DNA of 64,000 nucleotides from Patagioenas fasciata (Eukaryota > Chordata > Aves > Columbiformes > Columbidae): contig NC_092521.1 of NCBI RefSeq assembly GCF_037038585.1, positions 111,254,605 to 111,318,604 on the forward strand. The letters run 5' to 3'. The position numbers and the translations under genes were made by a program. Positions 53,772 to 64,000 of the stretch are shown here, piece after piece; the stretch's first letter is position 1, and every line of letters begins with the position of its first letter. The notes under the pieces were generated by a model that was not told the DNA's origin, made no database searches, and saw only the letters and a list, made by a program, of their open reading frames with translations.

Positions 53772-54986
53772 CCCTTGAGCTGGAGTCATCTCCCGGACTC
53801 CCGAGAGTGCTCAAATGCCCCTGACCTGATGGACCTTGGCGGGGACTAGAATGCTTCCTGTGCCTGGTGGGACACCAGTGGTTGTCCCAAAGCACTGCAA
53901 TCCCTTGCAACCCCTTTACATCCTAGTTCTTACGGCTCCTGAGCCTGGCTCCACAGGGGATGAAGATGGTGAGCTCTGCAGTGCTCCTCCCGAAGGAATT
54001 CCCTTGGTCTTGCCACTGCTATCCAGCTGAAAAGGATTTCCAGCCATCAGATAAGCTTGGCAGGTGGCCCTGGCAGTCCGTGTGCCATTCCTTCCCAATG
54101 CAGCAAGTGACTTGTGCTGCCCAACGCAGCAAGTGGCGTGCTGCTACGCTGTCATTTATGGTGACGCTGTCTGCTCGGGAAGAAGTCCTGAATGGTTTTG
54201 TGCTGTTTACCGTCTCTTTCCCTGGACTTGATAGCTCTTTTCCTGCTTTGGCTTTCATCCTTGATATCGTCCTTGAAGAGCTCTGCAGTGCTCCTCAAGA
54301 AGAAATTCCCTTTGTCTTGCCACTGCTACCCAGCTGAAAAGGATTTCCATCCATGAGCTGAGGTTTGAAGGTGGCCCTGGCAGCAGATTGTCTTACAGTG
54401 GAGAACCTCCAGCAGCCTCACGCAAGCTCTTCCTCCCTCAGCCCCTGCCCTGTGATGCCACCAGCTCCTCAAGTGCTTCCTCCGGGATGTGTTGGGGCTG
54501 CCCCCGGGCCAGCTCTGGCAGTGGACACGGGACCCGGCTGCTCCTTTTGATCCTGCCCAGGGCATTGTGAGCTCTGCGTTGCCGGGTGCTGGCATTGTGA
54601 CGTGGGGGTGACAGAGCCCCACGTGTGCAGCCCCGCCCGCCCCCAATCCGCCCAGCACCCTATGGAGGAAGCCTTTGGGGTGCTGGCCCCAGATCAGTCC
54701 CTGAGCTGAAGAGGCCCAGGAGGCTGTCCCTGCCCTTGGTGTGCATTCGCTGGGCAGAGCTGCTGGGTGTCCCTGAGGCCTCCTCTGCCGCTCGGCTCCC
54801 CAGAACAAACCTCCTGCTGTTTCTCTTCTCTCAGGCAGAAACCAGCCCTGCAGCCTCGAGGCCACCCTAGTATAGCCATCTCCTCTCTGCCCCACATAAA
54901 ATGCCCACTGGGTCCCACAGCAAGGAAGACCAGGGACTCAATCCAGCTGGACACAAACCCTTTCCTGAGGCATAAAGAGAGTGATT
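53772..54986. repeat. E/F-block, unit 3
   Basis: Same as unit 1. Confidence 0.6.
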
Positions 54987-55658
54987 TTGAGAGCTGCAGA
55001 GAGCAGCAGCAGGAATAGAGGCCAAGCTTTCCCTGGTTCGTAAGAGGGAGAACCTTGAGAATCAGGCGCAGGACTGACCATGCCCAAAAGAAGAAGAAGA
55101 AGTAGAAGATGATGATGACGGGTGTGGTACCGAGGGATGTTTTCCAGAGCTACGTGACACGTAGCGACAACGAGTGGACTTTTTGCCTTCCACACCTTGT
55201 TTTGCTGCTGTGCTTCTTGGGCAGGGATGCACGAGAAGCGCTTTGGTCCCTGCCAGGCGCTTGTGTTGCCCGCAGGGAGAGGTGCCGAGTGGCAGCTGCG
55301 GATGTTGCAGCCGGGCTGGAGCCCTTCCAAGCAGGGGCTGTTTTGGTGGAGGGAGGTTTTTGGTTTTGGTAGCTTGGTTGAGGTTGTTGAGGTGGTTGGA
55401 GGTGGTTTGTTTGAGGCAGGTTCTTCTTTGAGGGTGGTTGTGGGAGGCTGGGTTGTTGAAGGCTGGTGGGTTTAGGTAGCTTGATGTAGGTGATATTTGG
55501 TTGAAGTTGTTTTCCCTTGGTTGTTTTAGGTGGGGTATGTGAAGTTGTTTTCATTGAGGTTGTTTCCAGTATTTTGTTTGAGGTTGGTGTAGGTGGTTTG
55601 GTTGAGGTTGTTGAGATGGTTTGAGGTTGGGTGGCTTAGGTTGGTTCTGTTATAAAGC
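54987..55658. repeat. Internal A-block and short GT-block, unit 3
   Basis: Same as unit 2, plus CACACCTTG as in the other A-block of units 2 and 3, a sign of exchange between A-blocks. Confidence 0.78.
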
Positions 55659-56130
55659 TTCAGTTGCCATGGGGACTCGAACCCATGACTGGAGAGTCTG
55701 TTTACCCTTCTCCCACTTGCATGCAGTCATTAGCGGGTCCATCCTGGCTCCAGTGACCGGGACGCAACAGAAGGCTCACTCAGGGTTACTCGATCTACCC
55801 CCAAGATCGCTAGCGGCAGACCCCCTTCTGGTGGAGTCAAGTCAGTAGCCCCCTTAGGTAGGTGCCCATTTACAGCAATATGGGGAATCTGGCCATGCGG
55901 AGGCTTCCCTCGCCAGTTGCTGGCCCCCATGTTACAGGCCCACGTTACAGTAAAACAAAAGCATACCTTATCCGCTTAATTCAAAAAGTCGTTGTCTGCC
56001 CCCGCGGTGACCAGCCGGAGTGGAACGGAGCCCCTGTGAAATAAAAGGTGCGGGACACGTCTGGGAGGTCCGTTTCTCTCAGGCGGTCCGCACAGCCGGG
56101 CAGAGCTTGTCCCTTCGTGGTCGCCAAAAT
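55659..56130 (-). mobile_element. Retroviral leader, unit 3
   Basis: Same as unit 1; MGASNW frame at 55730-55930. Confidence 0.6.
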
Positions 56131-56742
56131 TGATATGTGGAAACAACTTTACAGCCTATAAAGTCGTAAAACTTTACAACGTGCAAGCCTATAAAGCGGG
56201 TACGTTTATCTGATATCGGGCGCAAGGGGGATCGTTCCACCATTCATGCGCACCTTCTAACACTATGAGGTGTGTTTAAATACAGCAAGGTGTTAGGTAT
56301 TCATAATGACCCCAGGAACGCCTATACTTATTCATAACCTTTCCCCGCTTCTTATTAAAATGAGTCCCAGGTCATAATTTCCAAAGCCTCCTCCTAGACA
56401 GCTCCCTGTTGCGCCTGCGCGGTGCCATCTGGTGGTCTTGAGGAGGGGTCTTTGGATGAAGGCTCCTTCAGCTTCGTCACAGTGAACTTTTTACCTTTGG
56501 CTCATTATGTTGAATTGACTGGGACCCAAGCGGCCAAGTCAATTGAAACCAGGCTGGCACCCCCTTTTGCTCTAAGTCTTTGTTACCTCGTCTCCTCAAG
56601 TTTACAGCTGGGTGCAGTAAAACTTCTTATCTTGGCATTCGAGGGGGTTCTGTTTTTCTTAGCATGAGTCTACATAAAGCTCTAAACTAAGCACTTATTG
56701 TGTGCCTAAGCCTTAAAGTGGTAGTTCATTAGTAGGCACCCA
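56131..56742 (-). mobile_element. 612-bp LTR (family 2), unit 3
   Basis: Same length; shares the unit 2 substitution. Confidence 0.75.
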
Positions 56743-57093
56743 TTATATGTTTAGTTAACCCTTAAAATGGTAGTTCCCTCTATCATGTCCCCTCCCCCCC
56801 ATCCCCTGTCTCTCACCCCTTCTCCCCCCCTCTTCCCCCCACCCCCTTCCCCTCTCCCCGCTCTGTCCCCCCTCCCCGTCCTATCCCTCTCTCTTCACTT
56901 CCCCTCCCTCCTTCTCCCTCTCTCCCCCCTCCCTCCTCTTTTCCCTAAAAAAGACTTTCAAGGACACAAAACACAATGGATACAAAGTGTTCCTTTTTAT
57001 TTTATTATAGGTTCTTGAAGGTTGGTTAGTTGCTTGCTGTTGTTGTAGGTTGCTTTAGGTGAGTTGTTCTATGCTGGTTTGGGTGTGCTGTTC
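56743..57093 (+). repeat. Pyrimidine tract and GT flank, unit 3
   Basis: Same as unit 1. Confidence 0.85.
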
Positions 57094-57573
57094 TAGCTAA
57101 GTTTAGGACCACCTCGTGGAGCAGCAGGCACCCAGCCCAAATGGCCCAAAGAAGCCATGGCAAGGGGCCGTGCTCAGCGCTGCAGAGGAAGGCAAAAAAC
57201 CCCCGGAGACCCTTGCTGTCCCACCTGGGGGAAAAAAAAGCCTTCCTCCCCCCAGCTGCAGGGCACGAGAGGCCATCTTCCTGGTGCTTGAGCAGCAGGC
57301 AGGATCCGAGCCAAAAGGGCCCAGAGGAGCTCTGCAAAGTGGTCATGCTCAATGCTGCAGAGGAAGGCAAAAAACCCCCGGGGACCAGTGCCAATCTGCC
57401 CCGGGGGAAAAAATTCCTTCCTGACCCCAGTGCTGGCGATCGGCTGTTCCCTGAGCATGTGAGCCAGACCTGGCTCCTTGTCCCACAGGCTGCTCACGCC
57501 TCCCAGGACCTGCCCAAGCCCTATCTTATCCTATCCTCTCCTACCCTACCCTAGGCTATCCTACCTTGCGCTG
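57094..57573. repeat. C-block dimer, second of unit 3
   Basis: Same as unit 1. Confidence 0.75.
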
Positions 57574-57652
57574 GAGCCATCTCCTGGACTTGGGAGAGTG
57601 CCCAAAGGCCTCCGACCTAACGGACCTTGGCGGGGGGCAAGAACGCTTCGGA

Positions 57653-57932
57653 AAATCCTGCTTCCAGCTGTCCTGTCAAGAATTCATGACCAAACCTGGG
57701 CAGAGAAAACAAAATGCCAGAGATGAAACTTACTGCACGTAACAAGAGGACACAACAGAGATGACGGAGGAAAACAGCAAGAGGGGAAGGAGAGGAGGAG
57801 CAGAGAACACAGAAGGAAACGAGACCCTTGAATCTCACCCAATCAGAGGAGTAAGAGAAGGCTTCCAAAAGACCAGGCTCTGAATACAAAGCATACCTCG
57901 TAAGGTTTTGTCTCCAAACTTTTCCTCTTTTG
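57653..57932 (-). pseudogene. CRTAP: CRTAP exon 2 stub and intron 2, unit 3
   Basis: Same as unit 1; exon edge at 57897. Confidence 0.65.
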
Positions 57933-58424
57933 AAGGCAAGCTGCAGATCCCACGCTGTCCTTTGGTCTCCGACGCGGCATCCTTCGGTCCCCGGCGGTCT
58001 CTGGCGCTCTCCAGCGGGCTTCTGTGCACACACACACGCACATATCTGGTTTTTATTTTCTATATCTACACATTTCTATTAACTCTAGAGTCTGTATACA
58101 CGTCTACAGGGAGAAGGAGAAAAAGTCTGAATTATTTGTGCCATGTGCAAACCTTTTCCCTTGAAGGCAAGCTCCAGCTCCAGCGCTGCCCTTGGGTGTC
58201 CTGGCCGTCTGTGGGGGCTCCTGAGGACTCCTCCCGGTGCTCTGGGGCTGCCGACCAGAAGATGGCAGCGACTCTCCTCGCCTCTTCCCCAGGCCCCAGG
58301 GCAGAGGAGATGCCCCGGCATGAGGGCCGGGGCTGCGGGCTGGGAAGCCGGGCTCACCTGCGGCTCCAGAGCGGCTGCTGCTCCGGCCCGGCCCATCCCG
58401 TCCCGTCCCATGCCCCGGAGGTGG

Positions 58425-58907
58425 CTAGTGGCGGCTGCGGGGGCGGCGCCGCTTGTGCCCAGGCGCCTGCTTGGGGGCTCTGGGAGAGCCCCCGGCCGTC
58501 CTGCGGCGCTTCGGGCACCACGGCGCTGGGGGCAGCCCGCCCACGCTGCTCTTGTGCCCCAGCAGCCCTGCCTGAGGCGGGTCCACGTCCATCGGCTCCG
58601 CCTCCTCCCGAGGCGGGTCGATGTCCATGGGCTGCTCCTCCTCCTCCCGGGGTGGGTCAACCTCCATCGGCTCCTCCTCTCGCCTGGGGGCGGTGCTGCT
58701 GCTCCCGGCAGGCTGCCGCCGTTTCTTGGGCGGCGGAGCCATGGGCCGGGGGGTCCGTGAGCCTCCTCTTCTTTCTTCTGCTCGCTGCGGCCTCTTCTCT
58801 CCGAGCGCTGGCGCGGCTGGCACGGCTCTGCTCCAACTGCCACAACAGAGGCTCGCGGCGTCCCCAGCGAACGCTGCGGTGGCCGGCATGGCGGCCCACA
58901 GGGCCAC
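58425..58907 (-). CDS. P-protein, unit 3 (160 codons)
   Basis: Same protein length and insertion as unit 2. Confidence 0.45.
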   Translation of the reverse strand: MALWAAMPATAAFAGDAASLCCGSWSRAVPAAPALGEKRPQRAEERRGGSRTPRPMAPPPKKRRQPAGSSSTAPRREEEPMEVDPPREEEEQPMDIDPPREEAEPMDVDPPQAGLLGHKSSVGGLPPAPWCPKRRRTAGGSPRAPKQAPGHKRRRPRSRH

Positions 58908-58966
58908 GAGGGCCCCGTCGCGGGGCCATTTTGCTCTGCAGTGCTGTCAATGCTTATACTTGGTTT

Positions 58967-58991
58967 GCCTCGCCTCGCCTCGCCTCGCCTC
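58967..58991 (+). repeat. (GCCTC)5 microsatellite, unit 3
   Basis: Five pentamers. Confidence 0.95.
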
Positions 58992-59193
58992 AGGTGGAAC
59001 CAACTCATTTGCCTTTTGTCTAAAGGAAAGACCGACAGCCGCACATCTTTTGACAGTATCTTTGACCAGCACGACAAACCTGGCACTTGTATTGCACAAT
59101 TATCCTGTGCTAAGGGATTCTGCTGTTTCTTTAGTGCTGTACGATGAAGAATGCAAAAGGTGTTTGAAGAGACAGTGCTCGTTCCCGCGTTTA

Positions 59194-59594
59194 CCGGCAC
59201 ACGGGGCGGGGCCGAGGAGCGACGGCTCTGCCATCCGCTCGTCAGGGCTGCTGGCTCGGTCTTTGCGGGAGGCGGTAGCGATTGGTCGGCTCTGTGTCCA
59301 GCATGGCGGCCAAGGCGAGCAGCAGCCCCTCTCAGCTGCTGCTGCCGCTCGGTAAGCGGCGCCGCGACGCTTCCGCGCTCTCCCGGTGCCCGGGCGGGGC
59401 TGCGCTGGGGCCCGGCCTGTGCCCGGCGGGCGGGCGGGCGGGCGGGCGGGGAGGGAGGCCGAGGCCGCTTGCGGGCACGCGTGGGTGGCGCGGTCGGCGC
59501 CGCCGCTTGGCGGGCAGCTGGAGCGGGGGGAGCGGGTGTGCCCGCCGGGTCCGGCGGTGTCGGCCGGTGCGGGAAAATCCCGTCGAAGATGTTA
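59194..59594 (+). promoter_or_regulatory. CpG island with CCAAT box, unit 3
   Basis: Same; GGGC run length as in unit 1. Confidence 0.6.
59303..59351 (+). CDS. Candidate first coding exon, unit 3
   Basis: Identical to unit 1. Confidence 0.4.
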
Positions 59595-60120
59595 CAGGCT
59601 TGTGAGTATTATTTCTGCTTGTTGTTGCTGTTTAAGTTTGTGTTTCCTGAGGGAAAACTTGCTGTAAGGTCTGTAAGCAAAACGTGCTTGTTTTTTTGGA
59701 ATGAATGTTTGCCAGCTGAGTAGTTTCTGCCTTGGACTGAATCCTTGGGGGTGATCTGTTCGGGGCAGCCCTGTCATAGAGTAGCAGTTGCGTGACTGAT
59801 CCTTGTCATCGGGTTCCTAACTGGTAGCCTTTATTTGGCGTGGGTTGTTGTGTTGAACTTCTCCATAGTTCGTTTGCTTTTCCATTTCCTGAAGGTCTAG
59901 GCAAAGATTAAACAAATGAGTGGACTTAAAGAGAAGTATTTGTTATTTGGCCATGCCATGTTGCTATTTGAAACCTGTTTTGATTCTTGGTGATATTCAA
60001 GAAGTTGTCGCGACTCAGAGGGCAAATCTTGATGTGCTGAGCAGAAGAGTGCAATGGATCTTTTTGGTTGCCAGGTAGCTTTCCTGACCCATGTGGCCAG
60101 TTGATCGAGATTCCACTGCA

Positions 60121-60443
60121 CGCCTGAGAGAGTGAGAAAGATCCCCTCCCTCCTTAAAGAATGACCGTGATGCTAATGGGATGAAATACGCTTGTTGATC
60201 AGCCTGGATGTCAGTCAAGCTCTGTCCCATCTCTGCCCCCCTTCCTCGACAGGTCCCATCTGTGGGCAGAGCGGTCAGAATGTCCCTGGCTCTCAGACCA
60301 GAGCAATTACAAACATTAGTTCTGTGCTGGGGTGTTAGCTCTTGTTCTCAACCTAATTCCAAAGAATGACTGTGCGAGCTGTGAAAAAGAAAGGTTTCTA
60401 ACCGCGTGAAGAAAATCAGTTCGCTTTCGGCGAAAAGAGCACA
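60121..60443 (-). mobile_element. Truncated LTR (family 1), unit 3
   Basis: Same as unit 1. Confidence 0.85.
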
Positions 60444-60499
60444 ATTTCTTTCAGGTATGGAGCCCTCAGGGCTCTGTCAGGGCTTTCTTTTCTCCTCTG

Positions 60500-60580
60500 C
60501 CTTCCCTTCCCTTCCCTTCCCTTCCCTTCCCTTCCCTTCCCTTCCCTTCCCTTCCCTTCCCTTCCCTTCCCTTCCCTTCC
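60500..60580 (+). repeat. (CCTTC)n microsatellite, unit 3
   Basis: About 16 pentamers. Confidence 0.95.
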
Positions 60581-60727
60581 ACCTTCCCTCTCCCTTCCTT
60601 CACTCTTCCCTAAAAACCACTTCCCAGGACACAAAACGCAATGGATACAAGTGTTTCTATTTGATTTTGTTTTATTTTCTTTTTTAATTTACTTCCTTTG
60701 ATGTTATTTCATGTCATTTCTGTTTCT

Positions 60728-61239
60728 CACTCTGTTTCAGAGCCAGTGCTCACAATCCTTAACACAAGCCCACGTGTAGCCAGGAGCAGGCTGATGCGTT
60801 CTTCAGTTTAGCTTGAACAAACAGCCCTTGCAGGCTGGCAAAGGCAAGTCCCAGAGCTGCAGAGAGCAGCAGCAGGAATAGAGGCCAAGCTTTCCCTGGT
60901 TGTTGAAGAGGGAGAACCTTGAGAATGAGGCGCGGGCCTGACCATGCACAAAAGAAGAGGTATGTGGTACTGTGGGATCTTTTCCGAAGCATCACATGTA
61001 GCGATGACAAGCAGACGTTTTGCCTTCCACACCTTGTTTTGCTGCTGTGCTTCTCGGGCAGGGATGCACGAGAAGCGCTCTGGTCCCTGCCAGGCGCTGG
61101 TGTTGCCCGCAGGGAGAGCTGCCGAGTGGCAGCTGCGAATCCTTCCTGTTCCTGACAGGACACCAGTGGCTGCTCCAAAGCACTGGGTCCCCATGCAACA
61201 TCTCTGCATCCTGTTGCCTACATCTGCCTTCTTTGTCTG
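60728..61239. repeat. A-block across the unit 3/4 junction
   Basis: Same as above. Confidence 0.8.
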
Positions 61240-63201
61240 TAACTTGTTTGGGTTTTGCCTGTTTCTTTCTACCTTGTTTGTTTTTTTGTTGTGGTGGTGG
61301 TGGTGGTGGTGTTTCTCTTGTTGCTGTTGTTCTGGTTTTGTTGGGGCTTTTGAAGTTTGTTTCGTTTGGTTGGTTTAGGTCAGTTTCTATGAGTTGGTTT
61401 TGGTAGGCTTTTTGAGAGTGGTTGTTCGAAGGTGGTTGTTTGACGCTGTATTACGTTGTTGGTAGGTTGTGTGTTCGTAGGTCACTGAAGGCGGGTTGTT
61501 TTAGGTTAAGGTTTGTTAAGTTTGGTTTAGGTTGGCGGTCTTAGCTGCTTGTTTCAGGTTTGATGGTTTAGCTTGGTTTGGGTTGGTTAGTTTAGGTGGG
61601 CGGGTTCAGGTTGTTTGATGTGATTTTCTTAGCGCTGCTCTGTGTGGTTTAGCTTAGGAGGTTTCTTTTTCTTGGTTTTGCTGGGTTCTTTGGTTGGTGC
61701 TGTTTTCTGAGGATTCTTTAGCACTGGTTGTGTTAGTTTGGTTTAGGTTTCTGGTTTTAGTAGCTTGGTTCAGTTTGTTGCGGTCGTTTGAGGTTGGTTT
61801 GAGGCAGGTTCTTTGAGGGTGGTTGTGAGAGGCTGGTTGTTGAAGGCTGGTGGGTTGAGGTTGCTTGATGCAGGTGATTTTTGGTTGAAGTTGTCTTCCG
61901 TCGGTTGTTGTAGGTGGCGTATCTGAAGCCGTTTTCATGGAGGCTGTTTTCTTTAGTTTGGTTGAGGTTTGTTTAGATGATTTTAAGTTGGGGGTGGGTT
62001 GGTTATTTGAGGTTGTTTCTTTTCAGTAAGCAGTTTAGGTGGGTTGGTGGGTGTCTGTGTTTTTAGGTAGGTTGGTTTAGGCAGGTTTGGTTTACATTGT
62101 TTAGGTCGCTTGAAGGGTTTCTGTTAAGGTTGGTTCAGGTTGTTTGGTTTAGGTTGGTTTAGTTATTTCCTGGTAGGTTGTTTAGGGCAGTGTTATGCAC
62201 GGTGCATGTTTTGAAGATGGGTTCCTTCAGGCTGGGGTGGCTTAGATTGGTTGTTGAGGGTGCTTTAGGTGGTTTGGTTAGATGTACATTGTGTTTTGTT
62301 GGTTTTAGGTTGTGTCTGGATGCTTTGGATGTAACTGCAATCTCGCTGGGACATGTGTCCCCCCACTAATCACCAGGCTCGATTGGGCTGTTTCTGCTGT
62401 CTCGGCAGATGTCCCCTTCCTCCTTCCCTGCTCCACGTGTTTCCCTGCCTTGCTCAAAGAGGATGACGTTCCCCGCTAGAGGCGAACCATTGCTAGGTCA
62501 AGGGTATACGGTAGCTGCGCTGTGCTTGAGAACCTCCCTCCAAACAAGCTCAGGGTCCGTTAGGAGGAGAACCTGGGGTAGTCAAGCTTCCAAGACTGCA
62601 GGCACATCCAAGTGAGACACTGCCTGGGGTAGGGTGGCTGGTGGTTGGGTTTTTGTTGTTGAGGTTTTTTAGGGTGTTTTAGCTTTGTTGTTGAAGTTGA
62701 GTTGATCTAGATTGGTTTTTAGCTTGGTCATTGTAGGCTGGTTTCAGTGGTTCTATTTAGCTTTGGGTTGTTTGCTTTAGGTCATTTTGGTCAGGTTATG
62801 TCATTGGGTTTTGTATTTTTGAGGCTGGTTTAGATCGGTCGCTTTAGGTAGTTTTATCCTTTATTAGATTGGTTTTAAGTTGTTTGAGATTGTTTAATGG
62901 TTATTTTAGGTTAAGATTGGTTGGTTTCAGTTTGTTTAGCTTGTTTGGTTCTAGGTTGCTTAAGGTTGGTTGAGAAATGCCGGTTTATGTAGTTTTAGAT
63001 TGTTTTAGGTAGGATTTTTTTAGATCATTTGGTTTAGGTAGGTTTGTTTTAGGGTGTTAAGGTTGGTTTATTTTGTTTGGTTTAGGTAATTTGTTGTAGA
63101 TTGTTTAAGATTCTGTTTAGGTTGTTGGTGGCTGATTGAAGTTTTTTAAGGCAGACTGGTTTAGCTTCTTTAAGGTTGGTTTAGGTGAGCTGTTCTATGC
63201 T
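61227..63201 (+). repeat. Array GT-block with island, unit 4
   Basis: As in unit 3, including GATGTAACTG and GGGTGTTAAGG. Confidence 0.88.
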
Positions 63202-63646
63202 GGTTTGGGTAGGCTGTTCTAGCTAAGTTTAGGGCCAGCTCGTGGAGCAGCAGGCACCCAGCCCAAATGGCGCAAAGAAGCCGTGGCAAGGGGCCGTGCT
63301 CAGCGCTGCAGAGGAAGGCAAAAAACCCCCGGAGACGCTTGCTGTCCCACCTGGGGGAAAAAAAAAGCCTTCCTCCCCCCAGCTGCAGGGCACGAGAGGC
63401 CATCTTCCTGGTGCTTGAGCAGCAGGCAGGATCCGAGCCAAAAGGGCCCAGAGGAGCTCTGCAAAGTGGTCATGCTCAATGCTGCAGAGGAAGGCAAAAA
63501 ACCCCCGGGGACCAGTGCCAATCTGCCCCGGGGGAAAAAATTCCTTCCTGACCCCAGTGCTGGCGATCGGCTGTTCCCTGAGCATGTGAGCCAGACCTGG
63601 CTCCTTGTCCCACAGGCTGCTCACGCCTCCCAGGACCTGCCCAAGC
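63202..63646. repeat. C-block dimer, first of unit 4
   Basis: Same, with GCCATCTTCCTGG, a variant otherwise seen in the second C-block of each unit. Confidence 0.78.
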
Positions 63647-63647
63647 C

Positions 63648-63724
63648 CTATCCTATCCTATCCCATCCTATCCTATCCCATCCTATCCTATCCCATCCTA
63701 TCCTATCCCATCCCATCCTATCCT
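63648..63724 (+). repeat. (TATCC)n with CATCC variants, unit 4
   Basis: About 15 pentamers. Confidence 0.95.
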
Positions 63725-64000
63725 CCCTTGAGCTGGAGTCATCTCCTGGACTCCCGAGAGTGCTCAAATGCCCCTGACCTGATGGACCTTGGCGGGGACT
63801 AGAATGCTTCCTGTGCCTGGTGGGACACCAGTGGTTGTCCCAAAGCACTGCAATCCCTTGCAACCCCTTTACATCCTAGTTCTTACGGCTCCTGAGCCTG
63901 GCTCCACAGGGGATGAAGATGGTGAGCTCTGCAGTGCTCCTCCCGAAGGAATTCCCTTGGTCTTGCCACTGCTATCCAGCTGAAAAGGATTTCCAGCCAT
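63725..64000. repeat. E-block, unit 4, cut by window edge
   Basis: First 276 bp of the block. Confidence 0.6.

Larger units (their letters stand above)
51001..60973 (+). repeat. Tandem array unit 3 (9.97 kb)
   Basis: Shares the 6-bp insertion with unit 2 but some substitutions with unit 1. Confidence 0.97.
60974..64000 (+). repeat. Tandem array unit 4 (cut by window edge)
   Basis: First 3.0 kb of a further unit, up to the E-block. The array continues beyond the window. Confidence 0.97.

Noticed and set aside
31018-64000. CRISPR-like array
   Set aside because: Direct repeats are 10 kb units or microsatellites in a eukaryotic (bird) sequence; no spacer structure.

Overview
The window comes from a bird genome. 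It holds CR1 LINE 3' ends with the 8-bp ATTCTRTG-type tail (about 2.54 kb and 28.32 kb), an LTR family whose end reads TGTCGTGGTTTAACC, an avian-type gag-pro-pol endogenous retrovirus, and a complete copy of exon 2 of the vertebrate collagen-chaperone gene CRTAP. Few ordinary genes are visible. The region is ampliconic and repeat-dense, as seen on a sex chromosome, a dot microchromosome or in heterochromatin; that placement is inference, and the species cannot be read from the sequence.

Layout. 0-9 kb: a diverged copy of a GC-rich 'P-module' (1-275), a truncated CR1, a decayed multi-exon gene with two kinds of internal repeat and a poly(A) signal (3.1-5.7 kb), a solo LTR, and a second P-module remnant (7.9-8.7 kb). 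9-21 kb: two old single copies of a composite family built from recurring blocks. These are an A-block (conserved, unknown), a strongly G+T-biased GT-block, a C-block (tandem dimer resembling an ancient CR1 3' UTR), a (TATCC)n microsatellite and an E/F-block. CRTAP exon 2 with intact splice sites (12371-12520, minus), a further P-module remnant and an inverted LTR lie among them. 21.6-27.3 kb: a retrovirus-like provirus on the minus strand (268-bp LTRs, tRNA-Phe primer site, gag, pro, pol, deleted env), inserted in a GT-block; the unoccupied site is still visible near 10.6 kb. 27.3-31 kb: a second CR1, a CpG island with a candidate first exon, and a gammaretrovirus-like gag/protease fragment.

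31.0 kb to the window end: a head-to-tail tandem array with a unit of about 10.0 kb (starts at 31018, 41025, 51001 and 60974; the last is cut by the window edge). Units are almost identical and differ mainly in microsatellite length plus a few mosaic substitutions. Each unit carries a GT-block, two C-blocks, E/F- and A-blocks, a 612-bp LTR with a tRNA-Arg primer site and leader, a polypyrimidine tract, the last eight codons of CRTAP exon 2 with its splice donor, and a GC-rich island. The island holds on the minus strand an open frame for a basic/acidic nuclear-type protein (PKKRR plus three M-[ED]-[VI]-DPP repeats), and on the plus strand a short first exon with a consensus donor. Each unit ends with a truncated LTR and a (CCTTC)n tract.

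The array looks built from the same blocks that sit as older, diverged single copies in the first 21 kb, so the window preserves both ancestral pieces and the amplified product. The best candidate for an undescribed system is this amplified unit with its conserved P-module reading frame. Coding status is unproven; many long overlapping open frames there are by-products of high GC.
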